Made by a program: the position numbers and the translations under genes | Origin: Lewinella sp039816955 | GTDB taxonomy: Bacteria; Bacteroidota; Bacteroidia; Chitinophagales; Saprospiraceae | Length of the DNA stretch: 64,000 nucleotides | Assembly (NCBI GenBank): GCA_039816955.1 | Contig: JBCBWU010000008.1 | Coordinates: 5,190 to 69,189, forward strand | Direction of reading: 5' to 3' | The notes under the pieces: model-generated | Told to the model about the DNA's origin: nothing | The model's database searches: none | Seen by the model: only the letters and a program-made list of their open reading frames with translations | Shown here: positions 52,778 to 60,460 of the stretch, piece by piece | Layout of the letters: each line of letters starts with the position of its first letter | Numbering within the stretch: the stretch's first letter is position 1

Positions 52778-54142
52778 CTAGTGCAGCCAACTGGCCATTA
52801 CAAGGAAGACTCCAGCACCTGCTAAGAAGCCGATCAAAGCCAGCCAGGCAATCTTCTTGAAATACCAAATAAAGTCAATACGTTCCATGCCCATAGCAGC
52901 CACACCCGCTGCCGAACCGATAATCAACATCGAGCCACCAGTACCCGCGGAGTAGGCGATAAAGTGCCACAGTTTGGAATCCATTGTTTCGGTGTACATA
53001 CCCATTGAGGCGGCCACCAATGGCACGTTATCAATAATTGCCGATAAAAATCCTAAAATTATGATAACGACATCTTGGTTCGGTAAGGCATTGTCAAGTC
53101 CTTCTGCCACGTAACGTAGCATTCCCACACCGTTGACCACAATACTTTCCAGTGCGGCTACTGCCATCAGAATTCCTAAGAAGAAGAGAATACTACTCAA
53201 TTCAATACGGGACAGTGCCTTGTGGGCAGAATATAAGTGTTTGCGCTCCTCGCTGAAATCTTCTTCCGGATGAATATATTCCGAAGCTAACCAAACTACA
53301 CCTAAACTCAGCATCATGCCTACGTAAGGAGGCAGGTGAGTCAGGGTTTTGAATATAGGTACAAAGACAATCATACCTAAGCCCAAGAACAACATCGTAC
53401 GGCTACTGAGTAACTTCTGATGATCGCCCTTTTCTTGTTCTTCCAATTCCAACTCCCCTTGAAAAACAGGTAGGAAACTGGCTACTGCAAACGGTACCAC
53501 GAAACACACAATTGAAGGAATAACCAGATTGGTAATGAGTCCAACGGTGGAAACCTGCCCGCCAATCCAGAGCATCGTTGTGGTAACATCACCGATCGGC
53601 GACCACGCACCGCCAGCATTTGCCGCAATAACGACCAGGCCAGCGTACCACAAGCGCAAATCCTTTTCTGGAATTAATTTCCGCAGCAGCGTTACCAATA
53701 CAATGGTAGCTGTAAGGTTATCAATGATCGCAGACAGAATAAAACCAAGGGCACCGATGATCCAAAGTAAGCGGCGCTTATTTTTGGTCTGCACCCAAGT
53801 CTTAAGAATCTCAAAACCACGGTGCAAATCAATGATCTCCACAATCGTCATAGCCCCAATTAGGAACACCAAAATTTCTGCCGTTTTACCCAAGTGGTGC
53901 AGCAGGGTGTTCTTAAAGCCTTCCTCCGCCTCGTGGTGGCCGGCAGCTTGATTCATCAAATCAAATACGTGCTCGTGCGAATCCACAATGGCCAGTTCAC
54001 CACCATTAAAGCCAATGGCTGCCAGGGCCCAGCACAGCGCTCCCATGAGCAAAGCAGGGACTGTCTTGTCCAGATGAAGGGGATGTTCAAAGACAATAGT
54101 CAGATAGCCTAGTATAAAGACTAATACAACAACAGTGATCAT
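52778..54142 (-). CDS. nhaD: NhaD-family sodium/proton antiporter
   Basis: A 454-residue membrane protein with about twelve helices. LDKTVPALLMGALCWALAA, the FLIGAMTIVEIIDLHRGFE loop, DNLTATIVLVTLLRKLIP, GGAWSPIGDVTTTMLWI and SAIIDNVPLVAASMGMY belong to NhaD antiporters, which export sodium in exchange for protons. Fits a marine or sodium-cycling lifestyle along with oadGAB. Confidence 0.93.
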   Translation of the reverse strand: MITVVVLVFILGYLTIVFEHPLHLDKTVPALLMGALCWALAAIGFNGGELAIVDSHEHVFDLMNQAAGHHEAEEGFKNTLLHHLGKTAEILVFLIGAMTIVEIIDLHRGFEILKTWVQTKNKRRLLWIIGALGFILSAIIDNLTATIVLVTLLRKLIPEKDLRLWYAGLVVIAANAGGAWSPIGDVTTTMLWIGGQVSTVGLITNLVIPSIVCFVVPFAVASFLPVFQGELELEEQEKGDHQKLLSSRTMLFLGLGMIVFVPIFKTLTHLPPYVGMMLSLGVVWLASEYIHPEEDFSEERKHLYSAHKALSRIELSSILFFLGILMAVAALESIVVNGVGMLRYVAEGLDNALPNQDVVIIILGFLSAIIDNVPLVAASMGMYTETMDSKLWHFIAYSAGTGGSMLIIGSAAGVAAMGMERIDFIWYFKKIAWLALIGFLAGAGVFLVMASWLH

Positions 54143-54271
54143 GAAGTGTTATTTAGCGTAGTATTGAGATAGGTTGTGGAGGTAAAAATAAAGCTTTCTC
54201 TTTGCCAGCCAAATCCCTGGTCGGCAATTCTTCTCGGCTTGCGCAAAATAGGGTAAAACTTAAGCGATCCG

Positions 54272-54302
54272 TTGCAATTCCACCCTCATTTCGGTATTTT
54301 TG
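54272..54302 (+). promoter_or_regulatory. Putative promoter of dusB
   Basis: TTG (54272-54274), 20-base spacer, TATTTTTG (54295-54302), with the dusB ATG 25 bases further. One of the best matches to the Bacteroidota consensus in the window. Confidence 0.7.
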
Positions 54303-54326
54303 CCCCCTGCAAATAGGAATCGATTT

Positions 54327-55322
54327 ATGGTTAAAATCGGAGATGTTGAAATTGGAGAGTTTCCGCTCTTGCTCGCCCCCATGGAAGATGTGAGTGATCC
54401 ACCCTTCCGGGCCTTGTGCAAAGAGCAGGGATGTGATATGATGTATACGGAGTTTATATCGGTAGAAGGCTTGATACGTGATGCTACTAAAAGCGTACAA
54501 AAGCTGGACATCTACGACGAGGAACGCCCGATCGGAATTCAAATCTTCGGGGCCAATCTCGACTCTATGGAAAGAGCTGCAGAGATTGTCGAGGAAGCCC
54601 AGCCAGAGGTGTTGGATATTAATTTTGGTTGCCCAGTTAAGAAAGTGACTTGCAAAGGTGCTGGTGCGGGTATCTTGCAGGATATCCCAAAGATGGTGCG
54701 CCTCACCGAGGCCATTGTCAAGCGAACTAATCTTCCCGTGACGGTGAAAACGCGCTTGGGCTGGGACGATAAAACCCAGTACATCGAAGACGTAGCGGAA
54801 CGCCTACAGGATGTAGGTATCAAGGCCCTCGCTATCCACGGTCGAACCCGCAAGCAAATGTATAAAGGAGAAGCAGATTGGACCAGAATCGGCCGAATCA
54901 AAGAGAACCCTCGTATTCACATTCCAATCTTTGGCAACGGAGATATTGATAGTCCGCAAAAAGCTGAAACTTACCGGGAGCGTTACGGAGTAGATGGCAT
55001 TATGATTGGTCGGGCCAGCATTGGTTATCCCTGGATCTTCCGCGAAATCAAACACTATTTTGCTACTGGTGAAACTTTGCCGGCGCCAACTATTGTTGAA
55101 CGAGTGGCCGCTTGTAAGCAACACCTACAGCATGGCTTGGACTGGAAAGGGCTAAAGCTTGGCGTATTAGAAATGCGTCGTCACTATTCCAACTACTTCC
55201 GCGGTTATCCCGGTATTAAGGAATACCGTAAAATACTGGTAACGGAGCATGATCCAGCCATCTTGTTCGCAACCTTAGACGAGATCAAGCACGTTTACGC
55301 GGAAGCGCAGCCCGTGGCGTAG
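54327..55322 (+). CDS. dusB: tRNA-dihydrouridine synthase
   Basis: A 331-residue FMN enzyme reducing uridine in the tRNA D-loop, from ATG 54327. PMEDVSDPPFRALCKEQG, NFGCPVKKVTCKGAGAG (catalytic Cys102 expected) and AIHGRTRKQMYKGEADW are conserved, and GNGDIDSPQKAETY and MIGRASIGYPW form the phosphate site. Length fits the DusB subgroup. Probably co-transcribed with cca after a 57-base gap. Confidence 0.95.
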   Translation: MVKIGDVEIGEFPLLLAPMEDVSDPPFRALCKEQGCDMMYTEFISVEGLIRDATKSVQKLDIYDEERPIGIQIFGANLDSMERAAEIVEEAQPEVLDINFGCPVKKVTCKGAGAGILQDIPKMVRLTEAIVKRTNLPVTVKTRLGWDDKTQYIEDVAERLQDVGIKALAIHGRTRKQMYKGEADWTRIGRIKENPRIHIPIFGNGDIDSPQKAETYRERYGVDGIMIGRASIGYPWIFREIKHYFATGETLPAPTIVERVAACKQHLQHGLDWKGLKLGVLEMRRHYSNYFRGYPGIKEYRKILVTEHDPAILFATLDEIKHVYAEAQPVA

Positions 55323-55379
55323 TTCGTACAACTTAATTATACCTCCTCATATATATCCCACCTCCAAATCTAATTCTTC

Positions 55380-56807
55380 GTGGTATTTAGTATCGAAAAG
55401 CGGGAACAAAAGATATTCGAAGTTATTCAGGCCGCGGCCGAACAACTCGACTATCCCGCCTATGTAGTAGGTGGTTACGTACGCGACCGACTGCTAGCAC
55501 GCCCATCTAAGGATATGGATATCGTTTGTGTCGGTAGTGGTATTGAGCTAGCTCAAGCCGTAGCGAAGCGCTTGCGCCCACGGCCGCGTGTGACTACCTA
55601 CAAGCGCTTTGGCACTGCTATGCTGAAGCACGAAGGGATTGAGGTGGAATTCGTCGGAGCTCGTAAGGAAAGCTACCGCTCTGATTCTCGCAAACCTATC
55701 GTTGAAGAAGGTTCACTGGCGGATGATCAAAACCGTCGTGATTTTACGATTAATGCGCTGGCCGTAAGTCTGAACGAAACCAATTACGGTGCCATCATCG
55801 ACCCCTTCGACGGCTTGGAAGACCTGGAGCAAAAGAAGATTATCACGCCACTAGAGCCTGGTAAAACCTTCTCCGACGATCCGCTGCGCATGATGCGGGC
55901 CATCCGTTTTGCTTCCCAATTGGGTTTTTATATCGAAGAACATACCCTGGAGGCCATCTCCAAGTTTCGTAATCGGATCAAGATTATTTCGCAGGAGCGT
56001 ATCGCTACCGAGCTAAATAAGATCCTACTCTCGGCCAAGCCTAGTGTGGGATTCAAGCTCTTGTTTGACACTGGGCTTTTGGAGTTAATCCTACCGGAAC
56101 TTGCTGCCATGTACGGCGTTGAGGTGAAGAACGGCATTGGGCATAAAGACAACTTCTACCATACGCTACAGGTAGTTGACCAACTCGCGCCTAAAAGCAA
56201 TAACCTTTGGTTGCGCTGGTCTGCGCTGCTGCACGATATTGCTAAGCCCGTCACCAAGCGCTTTGACAAAGAACAAGGTTGGACCTTTCACGGCCACGAG
56301 GCTGTAGGAGCGGCTATGGTGCCACGGATCTTCCGACGCTTGCGCTTACCGATGGACCACAAAATGAAGTTTGTGCAAAAAATGGTGCAGCTACACCAGC
56401 GCCCCATTGCCCTCACCAAGGAAAATATCACTGACTCTGCTGTACGCCGTATCCTTTTCGAAGCCGGAGATGATATCGATCAACTGATGCAGCTGTGCGA
56501 AGCCGATATTACCTCCAAGAATGAAAAGCGGGTGCAGCGCTACTTGCGCAACTACGAATACCTGCGTGAACGCCTGCGAGAGGTAGAGGAAAAAGATCAC
56601 CTACGCAATTGGCAACCGCCGATTAGTGGTGAGTTGATTATGGATACCTTTTCTATTCCCCCCAGCCGCAATGTTGGCGTGATCAAAAATGCCATTCGGG
56701 AAGCCATTCTAGATGGTGAAATTCCCAACGAGTACAAAGCAGCTTTCGCCTTTATGCTAAAGACGGCAGAAGAAATGGGGCTCCAGACCGCCGCGGATAA
56801 GTCGTAG
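55380..56807 (+). CDS. cca: CCA-adding tRNA nucleotidyltransferase with HD domain
   Basis: A 475-residue class II nucleotidyltransferase starting at GTG 55380. YVVGGYVRDRLLARPSKDMD is the catalytic head with its DxD; RRDFTINALAVSL and DPLRMMRAIRFASQLGF are family motifs, and an HD domain (LLHDIAKPV) follows. It builds or repairs the tRNA 3' CCA end; a poly(A) polymerase role cannot be excluded on sequence. It ends facing a minus-strand gene across a hairpin. Confidence 0.93.
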   Translation: MVFSIEKREQKIFEVIQAAAEQLDYPAYVVGGYVRDRLLARPSKDMDIVCVGSGIELAQAVAKRLRPRPRVTTYKRFGTAMLKHEGIEVEFVGARKESYRSDSRKPIVEEGSLADDQNRRDFTINALAVSLNETNYGAIIDPFDGLEDLEQKKIITPLEPGKTFSDDPLRMMRAIRFASQLGFYIEEHTLEAISKFRNRIKIISQERIATELNKILLSAKPSVGFKLLFDTGLLELILPELAAMYGVEVKNGIGHKDNFYHTLQVVDQLAPKSNNLWLRWSALLHDIAKPVTKRFDKEQGWTFHGHEAVGAAMVPRIFRRLRLPMDHKMKFVQKMVQLHQRPIALTKENITDSAVRRILFEAGDDIDQLMQLCEADITSKNEKRVQRYLRNYEYLRERLREVEEKDHLRNWQPPISGELIMDTFSIPPSRNVGVIKNAIREAILDGEIPNEYKAAFAFMLKTAEEMGLQTAADKS

Positions 56808-56824
56808 AAACAAATAAGAAATAG

Positions 56825-56873
56825 GAAGTCAGAAATGGAAAGTATCCATAGATTTCTAATTTCCTACTTCCGA
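56825..56873. terminator. Imperfect hairpin between convergent genes
   Basis: GGAAGT...AGAAAT-GGA pairs imperfectly with TCC-AT...ATTTCT...ACTTCC, between the cca stop and the stop at 56864, whose last codons it overlaps. No long T-run; a bidirectional terminator role is plausible. Confidence 0.4.
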
Positions 56874-57328
56874 TCTTCCCACTTATTGTGAAAGCGTAAG
56901 AGATGCTTATCCGCCTGCTCATTGTAGAGCTTTAGGACAAGTGTAGTTTTCTTACGACGATCCAATGGAAAAAGAATCTTCACCGGATTGTGCACATAAC
57001 CATTGTCGTCAAACATCAACACCTGACGATTGCGCGTGGAAAGTTGAAAGGCTTGGAGTTCTGCTACGCCTGCTGGCAGAGGAACATCAATATAGCCTTC
57101 TTCCCTCAGAAAAGACTTTATCATGGCGTAGGTATCCTCCAAAGTACGACCAGCAAATACAGCTTCGTAGACTTTACCGTCGCTCTGCCCTCCTGAATAG
57201 TCATCACCAGCTCTCGGAAAAGCATTACGCATCGGCGCTTTCAAGTTACTGGCATCGGCCTCCATATACGAGGCAATCATCACTGGCCGACCATTAATGC
57301 GTACTTTTTGCTTTGGAGACAGTCCCAT
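56864..57328 (-). CDS. Conserved-type hypothetical protein, 154 residues
   Basis: Soluble protein with no signal or membrane helix. Start MGLSPKQKVRINGRPVMIAS; there is a flexible part (PRAGDDYSGGQSDGKVY) and a C-terminal beta-rich part ending in a basic segment (LDRRKKTTLVLKLYNEQADK). I do not recognise a family. A -7 box TATTTTTG lies upstream at 57370-57377. Single gene between convergent cca and an upstream gap. Confidence 0.68.
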   Translation of the reverse strand: MGLSPKQKVRINGRPVMIASYMEADASNLKAPMRNAFPRAGDDYSGGQSDGKVYEAVFAGRTLEDTYAMIKSFLREEGYIDVPLPAGVAELQAFQLSTRNRQVLMFDDNGYVHNPVKILFPLDRRKKTTLVLKLYNEQADKHLLRFHNKWEDRK

Positions 57329-57369
57329 ACCTGTTCTATTTTATGGCTGACAAAAACAACAGTTCCGCC

Positions 57370-57377
57370 CAAAAATA
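57370..57377 (-). promoter_or_regulatory. Putative -7 box of 57328 gene
   Basis: Minus strand TATTTTTG, 41 bases before the ATG at 57328; no -33 TTG seen. Confidence 0.45.
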
Positions 57378-57585
57378 AGACAGGGATGCATAAAATAAAA
57401 GTTTTTGTTTAAAATAATTTCATCGCCCTACATTTATAGTGGATTGCAATGCGTCCCTACACAAAAAACAACAGCGAAGTAAGTAGGAACTGATTTGGCT
57501 CTTACTACCTCGCCGCGTGATCTATACAAAAGAACGATTAAATTTTGGGCTGCCTATCTCCGGTAGTATATCTTGATAGCCGGTG

Positions 57586-58263
57586 CTAGTCTAGATCATC
57601 ATAGTCGATTCGATTCAACGCTTTGCGTAGATCATCTCCTTCCAAGCCGTCGCCTTTTAGGGTGATAATGTAACGTTCATCGTAGAAAAAGATTAATTCG
57701 GCATTACCGGTACCCGAGTCCCACTTTTCGTAAGCCTTATGACCGTCGATAGTGGAGGTGCGCTCGTAGCCATCATCGCTCTCCCGATCTATACTTACCG
57801 AAGCCCAGGCTACCATGCCCAACTTCATCATACCAGCCTGGCCAGCGTCTACTACTTGCACATCCAAGCGCTGATCATCTTCCTCGTACTCTGCTTCCGC
57901 CTGTGAAAGTGTAAAACCCATGGCAGATGTCCGCTCGCCACTGTGGTCTGTTCTATCCATGCCTAGTAGGCGCTCGGGAAGAATATCTTTCAAATCACGA
58001 AAGTCCATGGCTTCGACATCTTCGTCCGTCTCAGAATTTCGGATAGCGTCGGAAGCATCTTGTAAAGCATCAGCTATTCCATTCTGGATGTCATCGGTGT
58101 CAATATTTACGTTGACGGTTTGCTTGTCGCCATTTTCGTCTTCAAAAGTTACTTCAATACCATCTTCATTATCTTCTTCGGTTGTGTCAGCATCTCCACC
58201 ACAGGAATAGATAGCGAAGCTTAATAGGGTCAGGAAAAATAATAGGGAATGTTTAAAATACAT
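57586..58263 (-). CDS. Acidic lipoprotein of unknown function
   Basis: A 225-residue lipoprotein: hydrophobic leader and lipobox Cys (FAIYSCGGD), then a strongly acidic linker (residues about 24-85, many D and E), and a C-terminal domain with alternating strands (GERTSAMGFTLSQAEAEY, LDVQVVDAGQAGMMKLGM, IDGHKAYEKWDSG). The last part resembles small beta-sheet transport or binding folds, but no family is recognised. Confidence 0.75.
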   Translation of the reverse strand: MYFKHSLLFFLTLLSFAIYSCGGDADTTEEDNEDGIEVTFEDENGDKQTVNVNIDTDDIQNGIADALQDASDAIRNSETDEDVEAMDFRDLKDILPERLLGMDRTDHSGERTSAMGFTLSQAEAEYEEDDQRLDVQVVDAGQAGMMKLGMVAWASVSIDRESDDGYERTSTIDGHKAYEKWDSGTGNAELIFFYDERYIITLKGDGLEGDDLRKALNRIDYDDLD

Positions 58264-58411
58264 GATGAAACGTTTTTTGTAGTACGTTCCAAATGTAGGC
58301 GATTTAATAATATCCTAGGCGCAGAATTTCGATTAAAGAAAGGGAAAACACGATGAGGGTAAGTCAGTATAATCTTATGGTAATTAGCTAGTGTGAGGAA
58401 GGTCAACCAAC

Positions 58412-58450
58412 AAAAAATCCCAAATGAGCAATGCGCCATTCGAGATTTTT
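58412..58450 (-). terminator. Terminator of topA-lysS operon
   Basis: AAAAATC/GATTTTT with inner CAAATG/CATTCG (two mismatches) forms a hairpin followed on the minus strand by TTTTTT. It sits about 64 bases past the lysS stop. Confidence 0.65.
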
Positions 58451-58462
58451 ACTTCTATCGAT

Positions 58463-58495
58463 AGTTCTCGGAAAACTCGGAGTTCTCCGAGAACT
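58463..58495. repeat. Nested hairpin after lysS
   Basis: AGTTCTCGGA (58463-58472) pairs perfectly with TCCGAGAACT (58486-58495); inside, CTCGGAG and CTCCGAG form an alternative seven-bp hairpin. The two structures are mutually exclusive. It lies between the lysS stop and the T-run terminator. Confidence 0.6.
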
Positions 58496-58513
58496 TAATT
58501 GCAATTTAACTGC

Positions 58514-60097
58514 TTACTCCTCCGCTACTTCCTCTTCTTGCTTGCGCTTCTCCGGGCGCATTTGTGGGAAGAAGAGCACCTCCTGGATACTCGTTTGTCC
58601 AGTAAGGAGCATCACTAGACGGTCTACACCAATACCAATACCAGAGGTTGGGGGCATGCCGTATTCCAGTGCGCGCAGGAAGTCATCATCCAAAGCCATC
58701 GCTTCATCATCACCACGCTTCGCGAGGGTCAATTGATCCTCAAAGCGTTCGCGCTGATCAATGGGATCGTTCAACTCGGTGTAGGCATTTGCCAGCTCCT
58801 TTCCATTGACAATGAGCTCAAAACGCTCCACCAAGCCTTCCTTATCGCGATGCTTCTTAGTAAGTGGCGACATTTCTACCGGATAATCCGTGATAAAGGT
58901 GGGCTGAATGAGATGGGCTTCGACCTTCTCGCCGAAAATCTCATCGATCAACTTACCCTTGCCCATGGTTTCATCAATCTCAATGTGGAGTTCCTTAGCA
59001 AACTTTGCCAGAGCAGCTTCGTCCATTTCGCTGATGTCAACACCGGTATATTCCTGAATGGCCTCAAACATCGTCAAGCGACGGAATGGTCCTTTGAAAT
59101 CAATTTCATGTTCACCCACCGTCACTTTAGTATCACCAGCCACAGTCTTAATGGCGTGTTCTAGCAGCTGCTCTGTCGTTTCCATCATCCAGTAGTAGTC
59201 CTTATAGGCTACATAGAACTCGACCATGGTAAATTCCGGGTTGTGCGTAGCATCCATACCTTCATTACGGAACATTTTTCCAAACTCGTAGACGCCATCG
59301 AATCCACCAACGATCAAACGCTTGAGGTATAACTCATTGGCAATGCGCAAGTATAATGGAATATCCAACGTATTATGGTGCGTCTTAAACGGACGAGCCG
59401 CTGCACCACCGTGAATCGGCTGTAGAATAGGCGTTTCTACCTCGACCAAGCCGCGCTCATCCAGAAAGTGACGCATAGACGTGATCAAACGACTACGCTT
59501 GCGGAAACGGTCCCGGACATGTGGATTTACCGTCAAATCAACGTAACGCTGACGGTAACGCAGCTCTGGGTTATCAAAGGAGTCATAGACATTACCCTCA
59601 TCATCGCGCTTCACTACTGGAAGAGGGCGCAGTGACTTACTCAAAAGGGTCAATTCCTTTACGTGTACCGAAGTTTCCCCCGTACGGGTCTTGAACACAA
59701 AGCCCTTCACACCAATAAAATCACCGATGTCGAGAAGCTTCTTGAAGACCTTATTATAGAGATCTTTGTTCTCACCGGGAGCAATCTCATCACGGGAGAC
59801 ATAGATTTGAATGCGGCCACTTGCATCTTGCAGGTGGGCAAAAGAAGCTTTACCCATTACGCGGCGAGTCATAATACGACCAGCCAGGCATACTTCTTGG
59901 AAATTTTGAGGTTCTCCTTCCTCATTCACTTCAAAGCCCGCAAGGATTTCGCTGGCGTGATGAGTAACGGGATAAAGCGGCGCCGGATAGGGATCAATCC
60001 CTAATTCACGTATGGCGGCCAGGTTTTCTCTACGGACAACTTCCTGTTCGCTGAGTTGCATAATTCTTTGGTATGAAGGTTCGCGCGGGCCGGTCAT
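58514..60097 (-). CDS. lysS: Lysine--tRNA ligase (class II)
   Basis: Class II LysRS, 527 residues with the ATG in TAATG overlap with the upstream stop (an alternative start, MQLSEQE, at 60061 fits family starts better). N-terminal OB fold (GRIMTRRVMGKASFAHLQDA), motif 2 FRNEGMDATHNPEFTMVEFY and motif 3 GIGIGVDRLVMLLT. The C-terminal tail is Lys/Glu rich. Third gene of the topA operon. Confidence 0.95.
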   Translation of the reverse strand: MTGPREPSYQRIMQLSEQEVVRRENLAAIRELGIDPYPAPLYPVTHHASEILAGFEVNEEGEPQNFQEVCLAGRIMTRRVMGKASFAHLQDASGRIQIYVSRDEIAPGENKDLYNKVFKKLLDIGDFIGVKGFVFKTRTGETSVHVKELTLLSKSLRPLPVVKRDDEGNVYDSFDNPELRYRQRYVDLTVNPHVRDRFRKRSRLITSMRHFLDERGLVEVETPILQPIHGGAAARPFKTHHNTLDIPLYLRIANELYLKRLIVGGFDGVYEFGKMFRNEGMDATHNPEFTMVEFYVAYKDYYWMMETTEQLLEHAIKTVAGDTKVTVGEHEIDFKGPFRRLTMFEAIQEYTGVDISEMDEAALAKFAKELHIEIDETMGKGKLIDEIFGEKVEAHLIQPTFITDYPVEMSPLTKKHRDKEGLVERFELIVNGKELANAYTELNDPIDQRERFEDQLTLAKRGDDEAMALDDDFLRALEYGMPPTSGIGIGVDRLVMLLTGQTSIQEVLFFPQMRPEKRKQEEEVAEE

Positions 60098-60417
60098 TAA
60101 GCCTGCGCGGTGGGAGTAAAGCCAATAGGTGGAATTCCCCCAGTGTTTGGTTCTGATTCTTTAATGGGGCCGTGTTGCTTTTCAAATTTCTGCACATTAT
60201 CGGCCAGGGCACGCATTAGACGTTTAGCATGCTGTGGGGTCAAAATGATACGAGATTTGACTTTCGCCTTCGGCACATTGGGTACCAAACGTAGGAAGTC
60301 GATGATAAACTCGCTATTAGAATGGGCAATGACGGCCAAGTTCGAATAGGTTCCTTCCGCTACTTCTTCTGGCAACTCAATATTGAGCTTCTTATTCTGC
60401 TTTTTCGGTTCTGCCAT
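60097..60417 (-). CDS. DUF3467 domain-containing protein
   Basis: A 106-residue protein. NIELPEEVAEGTYSNLAVIA, HSNSEFIIDFLRLVPNVPKA and KVKSRIILTPQHAKRLMRAL are the core of DUF3467, a small family of unknown function. The C-terminal tail is Pro/Gly-rich. The TAATG overlap suggests coupled translation with lysS; it lies 43 bases after topA. Confidence 0.92.
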   Translation of the reverse strand: MAEPKKQNKKLNIELPEEVAEGTYSNLAVIAHSNSEFIIDFLRLVPNVPKAKVKSRIILTPQHAKRLMRALADNVQKFEKQHGPIKESEPNTGGIPPIGFTPTAQA

Positions 60418-60460
60418 TTTTGTTTGTTTGAGGTGAAGACTCGCTGCAGCTCGTCTCTAT

